Positions 63,385 through 64,000 of a DNA stretch of 64,000 bases are shown here, in pieces. Below the pieces are notes generated by a model. The model was not told where the DNA came from, did not search any database, and saw only the letters and a list, made by a program, of their open reading frames with translations. This DNA is from Ignavibacteriales bacterium (GTDB lineage Bacteria > Bacteroidota > Ignavibacteria > Ignavibacteriales > Ignavibacteriaceae): the NCBI GenBank assembly GCA_003538625.1, contig DPRR01000019.1:124001-188000 (forward strand). Direction: 5' to 3'. How positions within the stretch are numbered: position 1 is the first letter of the stretch; each line of letters starts with the position of its first letter. Both the position numbers and the translations under genes were made by a program.

Positions 63385-64000
63385 CTATCTCTTAGGTTTA
63401 TAAATATGTGAGCTCTGTCCAAAGAAAACTTCTGCTGCTTCCATAATTGTTTCAGATAATGTTGGATGAGGATGAATTGTTAGTTTTAGATCCGTAACAT
63501 TGGCTCCCATTTCAATTGCAAGAACACCCTCAGCAATTAATTCCCCTGCTCCGGGTCCGCAAATTCCAACTCCAAGTATTCTTTGTGTATCGGGATCAAC
63601 AATTAATTTTGTTACCCCATCATTTCTATCAAGCGTAACTGCCCTTCCGCTTGCCGCCCAGGGGAATTTTGCAACTTCGTATTTTACACCATCTTTCTTT
63701 GCCTGCTCTTCTGTTATTCCCGCCCATGCAATTTCCGGGTCAGTAAATACAACAGCAGGAATAGCAAGTGGTTCAAAAGCTACTTTATGTCCCGCAATAA
63801 CTTCTACTGCTGTGCGTCCTTCGTGTGAAGCTTTGTGTGCAAGCATTGGTTCACCGGCAATATCGCCAATAGCAAAAATATTTGGATCAGTTGTTCTAAG
63901 CTGCTTATCAACTTTTATCCATCCGCGATCTGTTAAAGTTACTTTTGTGTTTTCTAATCCAAGTCCTTTTGTTTCTGGTTTTCTACCGATAGACATTAAA
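63385..64000 (-). CDS. lpdA: Dihydrolipoyl dehydrogenase, C-terminal part (cut by the window edge)
   Basis: Reoxidises dihydrolipoamide in 2-oxoacid dehydrogenase or glycine-cleavage complexes. Only about 205 C-terminal residues are inside; the frame runs past base 64000. Visible are the NAD/FAD-domain end (SIGRKPET), the FAD-binding TTDPNIFAIGDIAGEPMLAH, and the dimerisation domain with the catalytic HPHPTLSE (His and Glu pair). The active-site Cys pair lies outside the window. No neighbouring E1/E2 genes are in view. Confidence 0.92.
   Translation of the reverse strand, partial: LMSIGRKPETKGLGLENTKVTLTDRGWIKVDKQLRTTDPNIFAIGDIAGEPMLAHKASHEGRTAVEVIAGHKVAFEPLAIPAVVFTDPEIAWAGITEEQAKKDGVKYEVAKFPWAASGRAVTLDRNDGVTKLIVDPDTQRILGVGICGPGAGELIAEGVLAIEMGANVTDLKLTIHPHPTLSETIMEAAEVFFGQSSHIYKPKR

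Overview
The window looks like a chromosomal stretch of a low-GC Bacteroidota/Chlorobi-group bacterium, most likely an Ignavibacteria relative. The evidence is AT-rich DNA, at least four exported proteins ending in the type IX secretion (T9SS) sorting domain with the motif QNYPNPFNP, one promoter matching the Bacteroidota form (TTG, 20 nt, TAnnTTTG), and a full-length pyruvate:ferredoxin oxidoreductase. The taxonomic call is inference. No rRNA, tRNA, CRISPR array, prophage or intact transposase was recognised. Both window edges cut genes: carB on the left and lpdA on the right.

Layout. 1-6.5 kb: carB (5'-truncated, of the CAD-like clade), a secreted S1/P1-type nuclease or phospholipase C, an M48 lipoprotein protease, ychF and a small membrane protein. 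6.9-13.2 kb: nifJ, a dihydroorotate-dehydrogenase-like gene and a membrane metallophosphoesterase. 13.2-18 kb: a structured-looking leader and two T9SS cargo proteins (a DUF2341 protein and an alkaline-phosphatase-fold protein) whose 3' ends share 245 identical bases. 18-25 kb: an envelope protein with a Trp/Asp-rich head, two small genes, a MITE-like element with perfect 15-bp inverted ends, and a minus-strand block of DUF3109, rpoN, an ICMT-like methyltransferase, hslV and hslU. 25-31 kb: an SDR enzyme, a 1288-aa lamin-tail-domain exoprotein and a predicted outer-membrane barrel with one haem-c motif.

31-39.5 kb: a receiver/PEP-synthase-like fusion followed by an overlapping membrane gene that seems to start at CTG, a GNAT-like protein, a Kef-type antiporter, a DUF4097 protein and a TPM-domain protein. 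39.5-45.2 kb (minus strand): an exported protein, a lipoprotein with FN3 and propeller-like repeats, a broken DUF559 nuclease gene among palindromic repeats, a cell-wall amidase, an ICMT-like methyltransferase and a Trm112-like protein. 45.3-51 kb: a six-gene operon (TetR regulator, LolA-like carrier, two FtsX-type permeases, a LolD-like ATPase, a beta-barrel), which is the best candidate for a poorly described envelope-trafficking system. 51-64 kb: a lipoprotein, a Yip1 protein, a TPR protein with a possible sigma-54 promoter, PPK2, an ArsC-like protein, a T9SS M14 carboxypeptidase, cytochrome c, a SIMPL protein, a DUF255 thioredoxin-fold protein, an ECF-sigma/FecR fusion and lpdA.

The recurring theme is the cell envelope: T9SS cargo, lipoproteins, a Lol-like transporter, a cell-wall amidase and envelope signalling. 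Central metabolism (nifJ, lpdA, carB) and proteostasis (hslVU) are interspersed. Small intergenic palindromes occur repeatedly near gene ends.
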